This document shows, piece after piece, positions 1 through 12,820 of a stretch of 64,000 nucleotides of DNA. The notes beneath the pieces are model-generated. The model had not been told where the DNA came from. It did not search any database and saw only the letters and a program-made list of their open reading frames with translations. The stretch spans positions 8,184,001 through 8,248,000 of the forward strand of contig NC_080067.1 in NCBI RefSeq assembly GCF_949987535.1, given 5' to 3'. The DNA is from Balaenoptera acutorostrata (Eukaryota > Chordata > Mammalia > Artiodactyla > Balaenopteridae). Numbering within the stretch: the stretch's first letter is position 1; each line of letters opens with the position of its first letter. A program made the translations under genes and the position numbers.

Positions 1-116
1 TCACCCTTGTTCACAGGGTCTGAATAAACACAGCTGGTTGGTGTTTAAGTGATGATTACCCTCTGAACTGCGGGGTAAAGGATATGCCCCAGAAAAAAAA
101 AATTTACTATTTGTTA

Positions 117-631
117 TGTGAGCTAAGACTGCCACCTTCCATATAAGTAAACAAAGGATGTTGCAGCCATCAAGACATCACATTACAGCCTCCCCAGTGG
201 TGAGCCCTGAGGGAAGTCAGGATGGAAACAGGATGCCAGTCATCTAGCAGTCAACTGCTGCAGCCACCCCCATGGTGTACCCTGAGGAGACTCTGGATGA
301 GAAAGCACAGAATACTGGCCCCAGAGAGCTGAGGTGCATGTCAAAGGAATGATTTCAGTGAGCCCAGACTCTTGCATCTTCCCATACCTAGAAAAGGACT
401 AAGTTCCTTAACTTGAGATCTCTGGTTTTCTTTAATTAACAGTAATTTTTTATGTTACAACTACCTGGTCTTTTGTTGAAAAAAATCCTATATATCCTGG
501 CTCCACCCCCCCCCACCCCCCTTGCTTCTTCAGAACAGTTTCTCAGAGTTCAGAGGCTTAAGTCCTCAGAATGTCCACCATATAAAACATAACTCTCAAC
601 TTTTAGGTTGTGCGTTTTTTTTCAGTTGACG
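117..631 (+). mobile_element. Solo ERV class I-type LTR
   Basis: A 515-bp block starts TGTGAGCTAAG and ends in CAGTTGACG, the terminal CA having apparently mutated to CG. It has a late poly(A)-type segment (ATATAAAACATAACTCTCAAC) followed by a T run, as in mammalian LTR R/U5 regions. It is flanked by GTTA at 113-116 and 632-635, a 4-bp duplication as expected of class I elements. Its last 120 bases resemble those of the LTRs at 21420 and 33250. No internal viral genes accompany it. Confidence 0.75.
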
Positions 632-1234
632 GTTATGATACATAGAAATGACTAGAAGGGAAAGAAGAATAATGTAGTGAATTGTTACAGGACTTGGCTT
701 ATTTCATGAATTGAAGAATCCCTCTGGATTTAATACATAATGGGTCCAAACTGGTTTAGGAAAGACACAAATTTATAACTTCTACATTCTTAGATTTATA
801 ATTCTGAATCATTTCTATTGGCTGGAACACATCTTTAAGTAGTTTCTTTTAGGAGACATTTTTGGGTTATGTATTTTATGGTTTTCCATATACTGAACTC
901 TGCAATCGTCTACTGTGACTTTGCTAGTCTGAGAATGTCACAAAAACCTGCCAATCTCTGGATCTATCAGATGGGTTGTATGCTGGGACAGGGCAGTGGG
1001 AGCGTCCAAACCAGGTGTAGGCAATAAGAAGTGTTGTCTGCAGAAAATTTTAAAACAATAATCCAACCACATTTGGTCAGCTTTTTATTACTGCCACGTG
1101 CTGGTAATTTAAAATAATTCCCGTGACAAAACATTCTTCCTCAACCCAAAATCTTCTGTTAATCTTGATTCAAAACAATTCCTGTGGTTATTGCTCAATT
1201 TTAATAATACATGTAAGTTTCAAAATTGGCACAT

Positions 1235-2210
1235 TTATAGTACAGACTGGGAGAAAATATTTCCAAATCACTTATCTCTAGAATACATAAAGAACTCCCC
1301 AAACTCAACATTAAGAAAACCTAACAATCCAGTTAGAAAATGAACAAAACATACGAAGAGATATTTCACTTAAGAGGATACAAGAATGGTGAATATTCAT
1401 ATGGAAAGATGTTCAACATCACTAGTCATTAGGGAAATGCAAATTGAGACTATAATGAGATATCACTACACACCAACCAGAGGAGCTAAAATGAAAAATA
1501 GTGACAATACCAAATGCTGGTGAGGAAGCGGAGGTACCGGGTATTTCACACATTGCTGATAGAAATGTAAAGTGATATAGTCACTCTGGAAAATAGTTTG
1601 GCAGTTTCTTCAAAAACAACAACTAAATATATACTTAACCCTGCAAACCAGCAATTATATTCCTGGGCAATTACCCCAGAGAAATGAAAACTTATGTCCA
1701 CACAAAAACCTGTGCACAAGTGTTCATAGCAGCTTTATCTGTAACAGCCAAGAACAGGAAACAACCCAAATGTCATTCAATCAGTGAATGGTTAAATAAA
1801 TTGTGGTATATCCATACTATGGAATACCATTCAGGAATAAGAAGGAACAAAATATTAATGTATTCATAACTTGGATACATCTACAGGGCATTATATTCAG
1901 TTAAAAAAAGCTAATCACAAAAAGTTACATACTACATGATTCTATTTATGTAACATTTTCTAAATATTGGAGGTGGGGAACAGACCAGCAGTAGTCAGAG
2001 GGTAGGGCGGTGTATGACACCATAAGGGTAGCAAGAGGAAGATATTTGTAGAGATGAAATAGTTATGTATCTTGATTATGGCTGTGGTCACACAAATCTA
2101 CCCTTGTGATGAAATGGCATAGAACTATACACACATAATGTCCCAATGCCAATTTCCTAGTTTGGGTATTATACTATAATTATGTAAGATGTAACCATTG
2201 GAAACAACTG
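1235..2210 (+). mobile_element. Old L1 (L1M-type) 3' portion
   Basis: The sequence encodes a decayed ORF2 C-terminus in the plus direction. At 1684-1869 the frame gives the typical end of L1 reverse-transcriptase protein, with VFIAALSVTAKNRKQPKCH and LWYIHTMEYHSGIRRNK. A degenerate 3' UTR follows. Many frameshifts and divergence from the younger L1s in the window mark it as an old copy, and no target-site duplication is visible. Confidence 0.85.
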
Positions 2211-2491
2211 AGACCTTTCTCTCTCTCTACTATGACTGAAAATTCCCATGAATCTATAACTATTTCAGAATAGAAAGTGAAAGGGATATTTTCAGGTTAC
2301 GTCTGGATATTGCTTTGTTTTTACTGATTTTTTGAGTGCAGCATATTGAGGCCTTTTAATTGCTTTCAACATGTGCGAATCCAAGCTGCATGGAAGTCTG
2401 GAGCTGGTGTCTCATCTCAGTGATGTTGGTAGCCCAAGAGTCTGTGTCAATTTGGGAAAAGAATCCTTCCTCAAAACATACTAGTTCCATC

Positions 2492-2971
2492 TGAGACAGG
2501 ATGGGACCTGGGACCCTTTGCTGTAATGCTTGCACCCGGACAAACGTCTCCTCGAGTAACAAAATACAAAGAAACTATAAGGGACTAAAAATAACTGCGG
2601 TGCATGCCCAGTTGGGGCAAATTACAGATAACAAGATACTAAAAGACCAAAAAACCCAACTGCTAATTCTGAAGAGCCTGGAGCAAAAGCAGGGTACTGC
2701 ACAGGCACCCTGCATACAATACCACCAAAGGGGTGGGCAGATCACCTAAGCCACCCCTCTGGCCTGACCCCGGGGACACACCCCTACCCTCACCCCCATG
2801 TAAGGAACCAGCTCGCCCCTTGCCCCCGGGAAGCAAGCAAGGGAACCTGTTGCTTGTTCTCGCTCCCCCTTGCTGTAGCAGGGGCCCCAGTAAAGCCTTG
2901 CCTGAACTTCTTGTCTGGCCTCTAGTCAACTTCTATTGATTGGGGAAGGCCAAGAACCCTGGTTGGTATCA
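2492..2971 (+). mobile_element. Solo ERV class I-type LTR with intact TG...CA ends
   Basis: A 480-bp element starts TGAGACAGG and ends GGTTGGTATCA, flanked by a 4-bp duplication CATC at 2488-2491 and 2972-2975. The 3' part holds CCAGTAAAGCCTTGCCTGAA and then CTTGTCTGGCCTC, the poly(A)/U5 layout of gammaretrovirus-like LTRs in even-toed ungulates and whales. It differs from the other LTRs in the window. No proviral genes are next to it, so it is a solo LTR. Confidence 0.8.
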
Positions 2972-3330
2972 CATCTACTATAAATTTGTTACACTGAACT
3001 GATCTTGTCGGAATATGACACTTGACTGTCACGTGCCAGAAAATTTATTATAAAATATAAAAATTTACACATTTACAAATCACATCATTGATTTCACCTC
3101 TTGTCTTTTTTAGTCTATTTTTCAGAGAAATCCTTAAAGACCACTGTGCATAAGACTAGAGACTATATTTTACAGAGTCATGTATATTTTACACTACTTC
3201 TGATGTAATTATTTTTAGTTTATTTATTTGCATTATGAAGTAAACATTTAATTGAGTATAACATATATACCAAAAAAAGACAAATTAGAGTGTGCAGCTT
3301 GTTTTCTGATCTTGAATATTTAAATCAGAG

Positions 3331-3333
3331 AAA

Positions 3334-3381
<48 letters not shown>

Positions 3382-3388
3382 TTATATA
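3331..3388. repeat. (TA)n followed by poly-T and (TA)n
   Basis: About 24 bases of alternating TA are followed by about 20 T residues and then more TA. It is a low-complexity tract that is likely to vary in length. Confidence 0.9.
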
Positions 3389-3931
3389 TATTACCCCACT
3401 GGTTCTGGTTCTGTTTCTCTGTAGAACTCTGTCTCTGGTATAACCATCACCCAGCTTCAAGTATGAATACAAGTATTGACTTGTTTATTTCCATCCACTT
3501 TACTCATTCAGGTTTTAGGGGGGCAAATTCAAGGCATCATATCTTTCTATCTGACCTATTGATCTATCTATCTACCTACATACATATACATATTCATATA
3601 CATGATTAAAACAGAATCACAATATCTATCACATAAATATATAACCATAATATTTTAACATTATCAAGTATGAAGTCATTGAGGAACTGTGTTTTTTAAT
3701 TGGGATCCTTAGATTTCCAGGGGTTAGGGAAGGTGTTGTAGGGATGGAAATGTGCTCAGTGTGGAACAGGAAAAAAACAACAGGTAATACACCATGCCAA
3801 GTCCCATTTCTGTGTGTCTATTTTATAAAATGGATTTCTGAATGACATTTTATTGAATGAAGGAACTCTGTCATTTAAAAAAATAGAAATTACTGAATAA
3901 GTAATCTTGAATCAAAATAAAAAAGTAGTAT

Positions 3932-4105
3932 ACCAAAGGGGATAGGAGGGGGCAGTGGGGGAGGGATTAATTAGGACATTGGGATTAACATATACACACT
4001 ACTATATATAAAATAGATAACCAACAAGAACATGCTGTATAGCACAGGGAACTCTACTCAGTGTCTTGTGGTAACCCCTAATGGAAAAGAATCTGAAAAG
4101 AATAG

Positions 4106-4150
<45 letters not shown>

Positions 4151-4231
4151 ACTGACTCACTATGTTGTACACCTGAAACTAACACAACATTGTAAATTAA
4201 CTATACTTCAAATAAAAAGAAAAGGTTAGTA
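3932..4231 (+). mobile_element. 5'-truncated L1, 3' UTR only, with internal (GT)n
   Basis: The sequence matches the 3' UTR of cetartiodactyl L1s: GGGATTAACATATACACACT, then GCTGTATAGCACAGGGAACT, then ACACAACATTGTAAATTAAC and an A-rich end. It is flanked by the 13-bp duplication AAAAAAGTAGTAT at 3919-3931 and 4232-4244. A (GT)n microsatellite at about 4108-4147 has grown inside it. Confidence 0.88.
4108..4147. repeat. (GT)n microsatellite
   Basis: About 20 uninterrupted GT units lie inside the L1 3' UTR. Alternating purine-pyrimidine runs of this kind can vary in length between individuals. Confidence 0.95.
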
Positions 4232-4430
4232 AAAAAAGTAGTATTCTACTTTTTTCAAAACTAGGAAAAAAAATATACACTTAGTAGAAAAGTATGCTGG
4301 ATAATCCTTTACATAATTGCTGGTCTAGAAAACACATTATTAATTGTTTAAAAATCTTGTTACTCATAACTTAGTACAGAGATAGGGGTAGGTCAATTAC
4401 TAACTGTAACTAGTGTTAGTTGATTTCTTT

Positions 4431-4445
4431 TTTTTTTCTTTTCAT

Positions 4446-4476
<31 letters not shown>

Positions 4477-4743
4477 TTTTTGGCTGTTCTGGGTCTTTGG
4501 TTCGTGCGAGGGCTTTCTCCAGTTGCCGCAAGTGGGGGCCACTCTTCATCGCGGTGCGCGGGCCTTTCACTATGGCGGCCCCTCCCGTCGCGGGGCACAG
4601 GCTCCAGAAGCGCAGGCTCAGCAATTGTGGCTCACGGGCCCAGCCGCTCCGCGGCATGTGGGATCCTCCCAGACCAGGGCTCGAACCCGTGTCTCCTGCA
4701 TTAGCAGGCAGATTCTCAACCACTGCGCCACCAGGGAAGCCCC
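4431..4743 (-). mobile_element. CHR-type tRNA-derived SINE
   Basis: In reverse orientation it has the tRNA-like head ending CCAGGGAAGCCCC at 4743, the body, and a (TTTA)n tail at 4441-4480. It is flanked by TGATTTCTTT at 4421-4430 and 4744-4753. The many overlapping reading frames across it are artefacts of its CpG-rich body. Confidence 0.92.
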
Positions 4744-5250
4744 TGATTTCTTTATTCGTGTAGTTGATATATTCACTTCAGTTGTTCTGGTTAAGGAATT
4801 TAAGTAACTGGGGAAAGTTTGGGAGGAGCCTTGCTGCAAGAATTGGATAAATTGACAAAAGGAGAATTGTTTTAGCTTCAATGGCAGGACTTCAATTTCC
4901 TTTGAATAGACCCCTTATTGAGTTAAAAGAAATCAGAATAATGCCAGAGGATTTTTACAAGAGCAGGTATTTTTCCCCTGGGAGTGAGAAGAACAACTAT
5001 CTAAAATAATTTAAAAGTCTGAACTGTCCAAGCAGCAAAACAGCAGGAAATAAAGTGAGGGATTGAGTAAACTAATAATAATTTTAAAAGTATTAAAAAT
5101 TATGATAGATTCTAGGTATGAAGATCAAGATTAAATTTCCATAAAAAAGCAATTAAATTCCTTTGCAAAACTTAATAAATCAAATTACAAAGTGACGAGA
5201 ATTTTTCACTTTGTTATTTGTTAGAGCAAATTTATATTTATCTACTTTTA

Positions 5251-6095
5251 TTTATTTTATTTTATTTAACATCTTTATTGGAGTATAATTGCTTTACAAT
5301 GGTGTGTTAATTTCTGCTTTATAACAAAGTGAATCAGCTATACATATACATATATCCCCATATCTCCTCCCTCTTGCATCTCCCTCCCACCCTCCCTATC
5401 CCACCCCTCTAGGTGGTCACAAAGCACCGAGCTGATCTCCCTGTGCTATGTAGCTGCTTCCCACTAGCTATCTATTTTACATTTGGTAGTGTATATATGT
5501 CCATGCCACTCTCTCACTTCATCCCAGCTTACCCTTCCCCCTCCCCATGTCCTCAAGTCCATTCTCTACGTCTGCATCTTTATTCCTGTCCTGCCCCTAG
5601 GTTCTTCATGACCATTTTGTTGTTGTTGTTAGATTCCATGTATATGTGTTAGCATACGGTATTTGTTTTTCTCTTTCTGACTTACTTCACTCTGTATGAC
5701 AGACTCTAGGTCCATCCACCTCACTACAAGTAACTCAATTTCGTTTCTTTTTATGGCTGAGTAATATTCCATTGTATATATGTGCCACATCTTCTTTATC
5801 CATTCATCTGTCGATGGACATTTAGTTTGCTTCCATGCCCTGGCTATTGTAACTAGTGCTGCAGTGAACATTGTGGTACATGACTCTTTTTGAATTATGG
5901 TTTTCTCAGGGTATATGTCCAGTAGTGGGATTAATGGGTCATATGGTAGTTCTATTTTTAGTTTTTTAAGGAGCCTCCATACTCTCCTCCATAGTGGCTG
6001 TTTCAATTTACATTCCCACCAACAGTGCAGGAGGGTTCCCTTTTCTCCACACCCTCTCCAGCATTTATTGTTTGTAGACTTTTTGATGATTATCT
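5251..6095 (-). mobile_element. 5'-truncated L1 (ORF2 C-terminus plus 3' UTR)
   Basis: On the minus strand, 6006-5629 reads as the C-terminal end of L1 ORF2 protein, with [40 protein letters not shown] and SAIKRNE, followed by the 3' UTR and its poly(A) at the low-coordinate end. Flanks carry the 11-bp duplication ATCTACTTTTA at 5240-5250 and 6096-6106. The copy is about 845 bp, so it is a dead-on-arrival insertion. Confidence 0.9.
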
Positions 6096-6106
6096 ATCTA
6101 CTTTTA

Positions 6107-7884
6107 AAAGTTGATAACTGTTACAGCTAGATAATGAATGCATGGGATTTTATTGTAATATGTTTTCTACTTTTTTTTCTGGATTAAAATTTTTCATAAC
6201 AAAAAAGTTTTAAAACATACTAAAAAGACATCAAAATTTGTGGTTATAATCTAAGCAGGTACCAAACCACTAGCCATTTTGATTCTTAAAAGTGAACACT
6301 CCCTTTATTTGAAAATTAAAATATGTAAATATTAAAATCGGAAAAAATATTCACCAAACAGTTAACAGAGGAAGATGAGAGGCAAATGGAAGAGTAAATA
6401 TTTCTATTTTTTTTTAAATCTATGCTTCTTAATAATACTGGTAGAAACACATTTTCAGAAAATATCATAGAAACAAAAATGTTTTGATGAGTGATTCTTT
6501 GAATCCTTTGAATTCATGAAAGTGTCTTTCAGAGATAAAGTCAAATAACTGGACCAAGGCTGGGGTAATTATCTTTTAGTGAGCACCAACGATTTCACTG
6601 AGAGAGCTGTATCTACACAAATCAGAAATAACACACCAATCTGCCAGAGGACCCTGCATTTCTGCTTTTTACTCCATTTCTTTCAGTTGAGTGTTGCTAG
6701 TTAAGTAGAAAACAGAGAAACTGGGAGAAAACTTTTGGCCCAGGTTACTGGGATCATGCTAAATAATTTAATTTTAACTCTTAGAAAAATATTAGGATGA
6801 TCTACACGGGAAAGATGTGAACTGACTTTTGCTTTTGGATTTAGAGGATTTTAGATGCAGAAAGACCAAACAAAAGGTGTTTAGTCATAAAAACTCTAAT
6901 GGATTGGTAAGAACTGGCCTCTAATTATTTACTCTTTTAGGACATAGTTCTGACAATATTTATCAAGGACATAAATAAATCTAGCAACACACACTAATGA
7001 AAAAAATTTCCTGCATATTCTAAATATAACAAGTATTATGATAGACACAGAATTCTCTTATTCACAATTTATTTTTTTAAATGCTTAGTCACATATTGGT
7101 TAGGAGTTTCTTTTATGGAAATTCTAATCACACAAAATAATGCATGAATCAAGCAAGATAATGTGCTTTCTTCACTTTTGTCCTCTCAAAAATTGCAATC
7201 AGTCAATTGTCCCTAATCATTGCTATTAGTTTCTGCTTATTCTTCCCCTTACAGGATTTATCAAGACATCGAGTAATGCAGTTTCTGGAATCTCGCACGG
7301 ATGGTGTGGCCCTTGAAACAAGTTTTTAATGCTTCTTTGGGTGTTCTGTAGAAGAATTCAAGTCAACATGTTTGTATTGAAAAGTGCCAATAGTTTAGTT
7401 GTAATTATAGTGTGTGAAATTTGGAGTGAGTAGCTGGGAGGAAGATGGTTTAAAAAACCCCAAAAATTATTATGCAGAATAAAACTGATGGAAAAAGAGA
7501 TAGATTAAAACACAAAGTTGTAAATATTAGGCACCAGAAACACAATCTTTTAGAAGAAAAAGGATTTCATGTGGACCTAGGAACAGACAATGAAGATGGA
7601 TTACTTAGGCAGGAGGAAACATGAGCCAAGGCTTAGGGGTAGCAATAGCATGATAATTTCAGGAAAGAATAAGGCAATCAGCATAAGAGAATAGTAATTT
7701 TCAAAATGCTCTATAAAGCTTGAAGTTTTTTTTTTTGGAAACTGTCAGAGGGCTTAGGACAAATGCATTTGATTATTATAAGTGGTTTTTAGAAAGTTTC
7801 AAAATTTTTTCTCTTCCAGAAAAAGGTAACAGATAGAAAAACTGGGAGAGAGAGGTAGAAACAGGGGAAAATAGAGGAATTTTT
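6107..7884. other. Unique AT-rich intron, nothing recognised
   Basis: No open frame, repeat family or RNA gene could be supported here. The text is AT-rich and without marked internal repeats. Confidence 0.5.
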
Positions 7885-8050
7885 AGCATTTATTGAGCAT
7901 CTATCGTGTTTCAGTTAATCACTGTGGATAAACTATATTAATATAAACCTCATGTTAACCCTATCAGGTAAGTTTTATCCCCTCTACTTAGTACATGAGG
8001 TAGGAGAGCTGATGTACCTTGTTCAGTGTCACACAACCAGGAATAAGTGC
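7885..8050 (-). repeat. MIR fragment
   Basis: GCATTTATTGAGCATCTATC, then a stretch like TACATGAGGTAGGAGAGCTG, and CAGTGTCACACAACCAGGAA follow the reverse complement of the MIR core in order. It is diverged. Confidence 0.65.
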
Positions 8051-8254
8051 CTCTGGCATCCATTTGGAGGTCTATATATCTCTAAAAACCATGTATTTTC
8101 CACTAAACATACTGCATTAAAGAGAATGATGACAACCATTCACCCCTTATAAACTGAGAAACCGTTGATTCCACTGACCCTGACAGAAAAAATATGAAAA
8201 GGGAGTCAGGAGAAGGTGGAAGATGTGGTGAGATGGAATGGTTTCCCAGAGGGT

Positions 8255-8792
8255 GGTAGACTGCAGATATGGCCACCAAACAAGCCTCACATTCTTATCC
8301 ATACATGCCTCTCTCCCAGTCAAAACACAGAGTTTATTTCCTCTCCCCCTGAATTTGGGCTAGTCCTGTGACTTTCTTTGACCAACAGAATACGGCAGAA
8401 GAGATATTGTGTGACTTCTGCACTTATGAAGCCTCTGTATTTGCCCTCTTTGGGATGCAGCCTTCATGTAAATTAGCAAGAACTCAACTACTGAATAACA
8501 GAGAATGATAGATAAAGATGGAGCTAGATAGACAGGGGGGGAGGGAGAGAAACTTAGACAACTCCCAGTCATTACATCCTCCTTCATTAGGGCACCAGAT
8601 GTGTGAAATCTTTAGAATGTTCTGGTCCCAGCTGAGGTCCAAGCTAATAGCAGCTACATAAGTGACTCCAGCCAACACTGTTTGGAACAGAAGAACCATA
8701 TAGCCTACCCCAAGAATCACAAGAAATAATAAAACTGTTGCTGATTCCAAGTTTGGGGGAAATTTGTTATGTAGCAAAGGCTAACTGATACA
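8255..8792 (+). mobile_element. MaLR-type LTR (MLT1 group)
   Basis: The block contains GTGACTTTCTTTGACCAACA followed by GAATACGGCAGAAGAGATAT, and ends AATAATAAAACTGTTGCTGA, CCAAGTTTGGGGGAAATTTG, GGCTAACTGATACAC. These are hallmarks of MLT1-group LTRs of ERVL-MaLR elements. The subfamily was not assigned. Confidence 0.7.
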
Positions 8793-9119
8793 CATAGTTT
8801 TGGGATCCTGGAGTGAAGAAAGCAAATCATCAGGAAAAGATGAAAGACAGAGCAATGGAGTAGTGTTACCTTAGTTTCTATCTTTATTCAGATCCCTAAG
8901 CCTATATCTGACCTTAAAGAATACCTCTATTAAAACACAAATACTCCCTGGAAGGGAGACTGGGCTTCTTAGCAAGGATTAGTTGACAACCAAAAAAGCA
9001 CCAACATATGGCACTGGACAGAGGAAAAGGTTCTATTTAAGCCTGACCCAGAAAGAAGAGTAAGAAAGGACCAGAGAGAATTCAATCCTTGCAGAGCCTT
9101 GGCCCTGCCACACCTAGTT

Positions 9120-9415
9120 AATATCAGTACCATCACCTCCACAATCACCACTAATCATAATCATTTACTGTGATTATGACTGACTTACAACCACCTACTT
9201 TATGCAAATATTACCCTAGATAACATCTAATTTATTTTTTCTCTAATTCTCATAGTGACTTTCTAAGGTTTGCACTGGCCAATTTTAAAGATAATGAAAC
9301 TAAAGCTCAGTAAGTTTAAACAACTTGTCCAAATCCTTGTAGTTTACAAGAGGTAGCATGACAATTAGTATGTTGTTCTGCCCAATTCCAAAGCCTTTGC
9401 CCTTTGCCTTTATCA
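9120..9415 (-). repeat. MIR fragment
   Basis: The order TTATGCAAATATTACCCTAG, TTTAAAGATAATGAAACTAA, AGCTCAGTAAGTTTAAACAA, CTTGTCCAAATCC matches the reverse complement of MIR (gradient of Ca/Tgt core through the 'GAGGCTCAG...CTTGCCCAAGG' segment). Confidence 0.6.
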
Positions 9416-10506
9416 TTTAATTTCTCATAATTTATGGGTCCTTTGCTCTTTAAGGCTATCAACCCCCACACATTTTTTTTAAAATGTTGGTAATTGATTT
9501 TGAAAAATAAGTCCTATAGGAAATTGGTCCATATTTTAGAGTTATAGAATACATTAAATATTACTTAACATGAGAAACACGTTTATAGGCATTCTAATGT
9601 AGAAATTCATTAAAGGTGAAAAAAATAATTTAAAAAAGTTTGCCTTGATAATTTGTAGCAGTAACAATTTTATCACAATCATGGTGGATGCTGAAATAAT
9701 CCAATATTTTTCTCACTGTCCTCAATGTCCTGCATTAAAATTCCTTAGTGCCTTTTTGTTCTGGGCTCTTCTTGGGCTCATAGAAGGCAAAGCAACAAAG
9801 TCTTGGCCATCCTTTGAGTCAGTGAAGGGACAGAATAGGATATCTGTGAGTAATTCAGGCCAGGAAGAAATGTTCAGGAATCAAAGTGTAGGGGTAAAGG
9901 AGAAAAAAGGAAGAACAGACAATAAAAACATATGCCAACTCCTTGCCTACAAGATCAACAAATAGATTCAACTTATTCATCCAATTTTAAAGCATCTATT
10001 TATCCTGTGCCAGAGCTGCAGAGACAAAGATAAATAACTCACATTTCTTGACCTTAAGGAAAAGTAAGCAGTCTGATTTATCTAGACAAAAGGTGTGCTG
10101 AGAGATTTGAAGGTGATCTAGCTAATTCATGGAGGTCCCAAGATAAGGTCCAATTCACTTTCCCTTCTGAGATGTAACTCCATCATTGCTGCTCTTCATG
10201 CAATCTCTGGTTGAAGAGCAGAGTCAATAATACAATACTCTTATTGCAACCATAGCCTGATATCGACAACATGATACACAAGAGCTGTAGGAACAGAGAG
10301 AGGAGTCCTTTATGGAAGACTGTTTTATATCTAAATGATGGGCTTCCTTAGAAAGCCTGGCATAATAATGCACCACTCAAAAATACACCAATTAATTTAC
10401 TTCAAAATTCAGCTATTAAAGAAATGGTTTTATTATTAATAGGATCCCTCTTCTATTCCTTAATGCTAAACATATGCTATAGAGTGATGGCTTGGTTACT
10501 GTCTAC

Positions 10507-10705
10507 TAATGCCTCTCAACCGGGGAGTTTTTGACAATGCCTGGAGACAGTTTGGGTTCTCAAAACTGGGGTGTGGGTGTTACTGGCATCTAGTGGGGAG
10601 AGACCAGGGATGCTGCTAAAAATTCTACAATACATAAGACAACTTTCTACAATAAAGAATTAATCTGAACCAAAAATGTCAATGGTTCCAAGGTTGAAAA
10701 AACCA
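10507..10705 (+). mobile_element. MER20-type hAT-Charlie non-autonomous element
   Basis: It starts CCTCTCAACCGGGGAGTTTT and continues with GCCTGGAGACAG, TACTGGCATCTAGTGGGGAG, AGGGATGCTGCTAAAAATTC and GTCAATGGTTCCAAGGTTGA. The order and spacing are those of MER20. The terminal repeats are eroded. Confidence 0.85.
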
Positions 10706-11889
10706 CCTGTATGCCATTTTTACATGAACTTTAAAGCCTTTTATATAATCCAATCACAGAATGATGCAACAAACCATATACAATAGATGAATTAGTCCTA
10801 AGGAAATTTTTAGGTTTACTTATTTTTTCAAAATAAGGAGAGTTGCACAGAAGCCAAATAACTTGAAATAAATAAGTTACTTAATTTCTTTTAAATCTTT
10901 AGATCATGCATTAATAATCAGGGTGACATTAAATATTCAATTCAGGGACAGTCACGTCTCAACTGGTCCATGTTTCTCTAGTTATACCCATCAATTCACC
11001 AAATAATGATCTAAGCCTCTGACAAATTTAGAGATTTTCTTTTGAAGCAATTCTTACAGACATGGGCAAACTGTAAGATATTCTCTTGATTTCTTTTCCT
11101 TAAAAGAAAAATGATAGCATCTCACTCACTTGAATCCAAATTTTGAATCTACAACAATCTCAGTAAAATCTAAGATAAATGGTCCTAGATCGCCAGCCTT
11201 GATTCTATGATTCACTAAATTAGTATTATAAAGATAATTCTTTTAGGTCAGGGTACACATTTTAAGTGTGCAAAAACTATTTTTGAGGTATACTAAAACA
11301 TTCGAGATGGGTCAACCTGGTGGCAAACTACAATTGTTAACACATACTATTTTTTATTCATGCAAAATAGATCCCCAAATGATCTCTGTATGTCATTTTA
11401 TGGTTCTGCCTCTATTTACCATGTGGTAGGTGCCAGGAAGTGCCTAGGTGCCAGTAAGCTTTATGAGACAAGAGCTGGGAAATATACCTTAAGTTCATTA
11501 AAAGAAACTCTTGGATAAGGAAGAAGCTGAGCAGGGTTTGTAGAGCTCTCACGGACAGTGAAGGCAAGATTTCCCTTTCTTTCTCATTATCTTGGCTATA
11601 ACACCAGTGTCCTGAGCTCCTAATACTCTGTCCGCTTGACTTTAGGGTCTCTTGAACCTCCCTGCATAAATCTGACTCTCCCTATCCTCCTTCTTGAATC
11701 AGAAATTGAACCATCATTTTCTTTACCATTTCTGGTACAGACCCTTCACTTCCTAGTTTTAATACCACACAGTTCTGTGCCAGGTCTGTTATGATTCTAA
11801 ACATGACCAGTTCCAGGACCATATGGGAGAGTTTTATCTTTCCTCCCTCTCCCCCAGACCAGAAACATGGGCCTAATGATCTGAGTCCA
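10706..11889. other. Unique AT-rich intron, nothing recognised
   Basis: No supported feature. The minus-strand 81-codon frame at 11927-11682 overlaps the L1 tail and has no recognisable product. Confidence 0.45.
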
Positions 11890-11903
11890 GACCTATAATT
11901 CTT

Positions 11904-12820
11904 TTTTAAAAATATTATTTTATTCAAGTATAGTTGATTTACAATGTTGTGTTAATTTCTGCTGTATAGCAAAGTGATTCAGTTATACATATATATACAC
12001 ATTCTTTTTCCTCTTCTTTTCCGTTATGGTTTATCACAGGATATTGAATATAGTTCCCTGTGCTATACAGTAGGACCTTGTTGTTTATCCATCCTATATA
12101 TAATAGTTTGCATCTGCTAATCCCAAACCCCCAGTACATCCCTCCTCCAGCCCCCTTCCCTTTGGCAACCACGAGTCTGTTCCCTAAGTCTGTGATTCTG
12201 TTTCATAGATAGGTTCATTTGTGTCATATTTTAGATTGCACATGTAAGTGACATCTTATGGTGTTTGTCTTTCTCTTTCTGACTTAGTATGATAATCTCT
12301 AGGTCCATCCATGTTGCTGCAAATGGAATTATTTCATTCTTTTTTAGGCTGAGTAGTATTCCATTGTGTGTGTGTATGTATGTATCTATCTATCTATATA
12401 TATATATATATATATTCTTTATCCATTCATCTGTTGATGGACATTAGGTTGCTTCCATGTCTTGGTTATTGTAAATAGTGCTACAGTGAACACTGGGGTG
12501 CATGTATCTTTTCAAATCATAGTTTTCTCTGGATATATGCCCAGGAGTGGTATGGCAGGGTCATATGGCAACTCTACTTTTAGTTTTTGGAGGAACCTCC
12601 ATACTGTTTTCCACAGTGGCTGCACCAATTTACATTCCCACCAACAGAGTAGGGGGGTTCCCTTTTCTCCACACCCTCTCCAGCATTTGTTATTTGTAGA
12701 CTTTTTAATGATGGCCATTCTGACCGGTGTGAGGTGGTATCTCATTGTAGTTTTGATTTGCATTTCTCCAATAATTAGCGATGTTGAGCATCTTTTAATG
12801 TGCCTTTGGCCATCTGTACT
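11904..12820 (-). mobile_element. 5'-truncated L1 (ORF2 C-terminus plus 3' UTR)
   Basis: Minus-strand translation of 12763-12512 gives [20 protein letters not shown], then [20 protein letters not shown] and [16 protein letters not shown], the conserved end of L1 ORF2. The 3' UTR runs to an A-rich end near 11905. GACCTATAATTCTT at 11890-11903 and GACCTATACTTCTT at 12821-12834 form a 14-bp duplication with one mismatch. A TATG/TATC/TA microsatellite lies at about 12366-12416. Confidence 0.9.
12366..12416. repeat. Compound microsatellite (GT)n(TATG)n(TATC)n(TA)n
   Basis: Consecutive short runs of four motifs sit inside the L1 3' region. Such compound tracts often vary in length. Confidence 0.9.

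Noticed and set aside
1684..1869. Conserved-looking plus-strand frame
   Set aside because: It is the end of a decayed L1 ORF2, not a host gene; the same holds for the frames at 5629-6006, 12512-12763 and 19066-19377.
4413..4881. Several overlapping frames of 80-116 codons on both strands
   Set aside because: They lie across a CHR SINE. The same peptides (for example CARAFSS, HWQADSQPLRHQG, PRPGLEPVSPALAGR) recur at every SINE copy in the window, so they are translations of the repeat and not genes.
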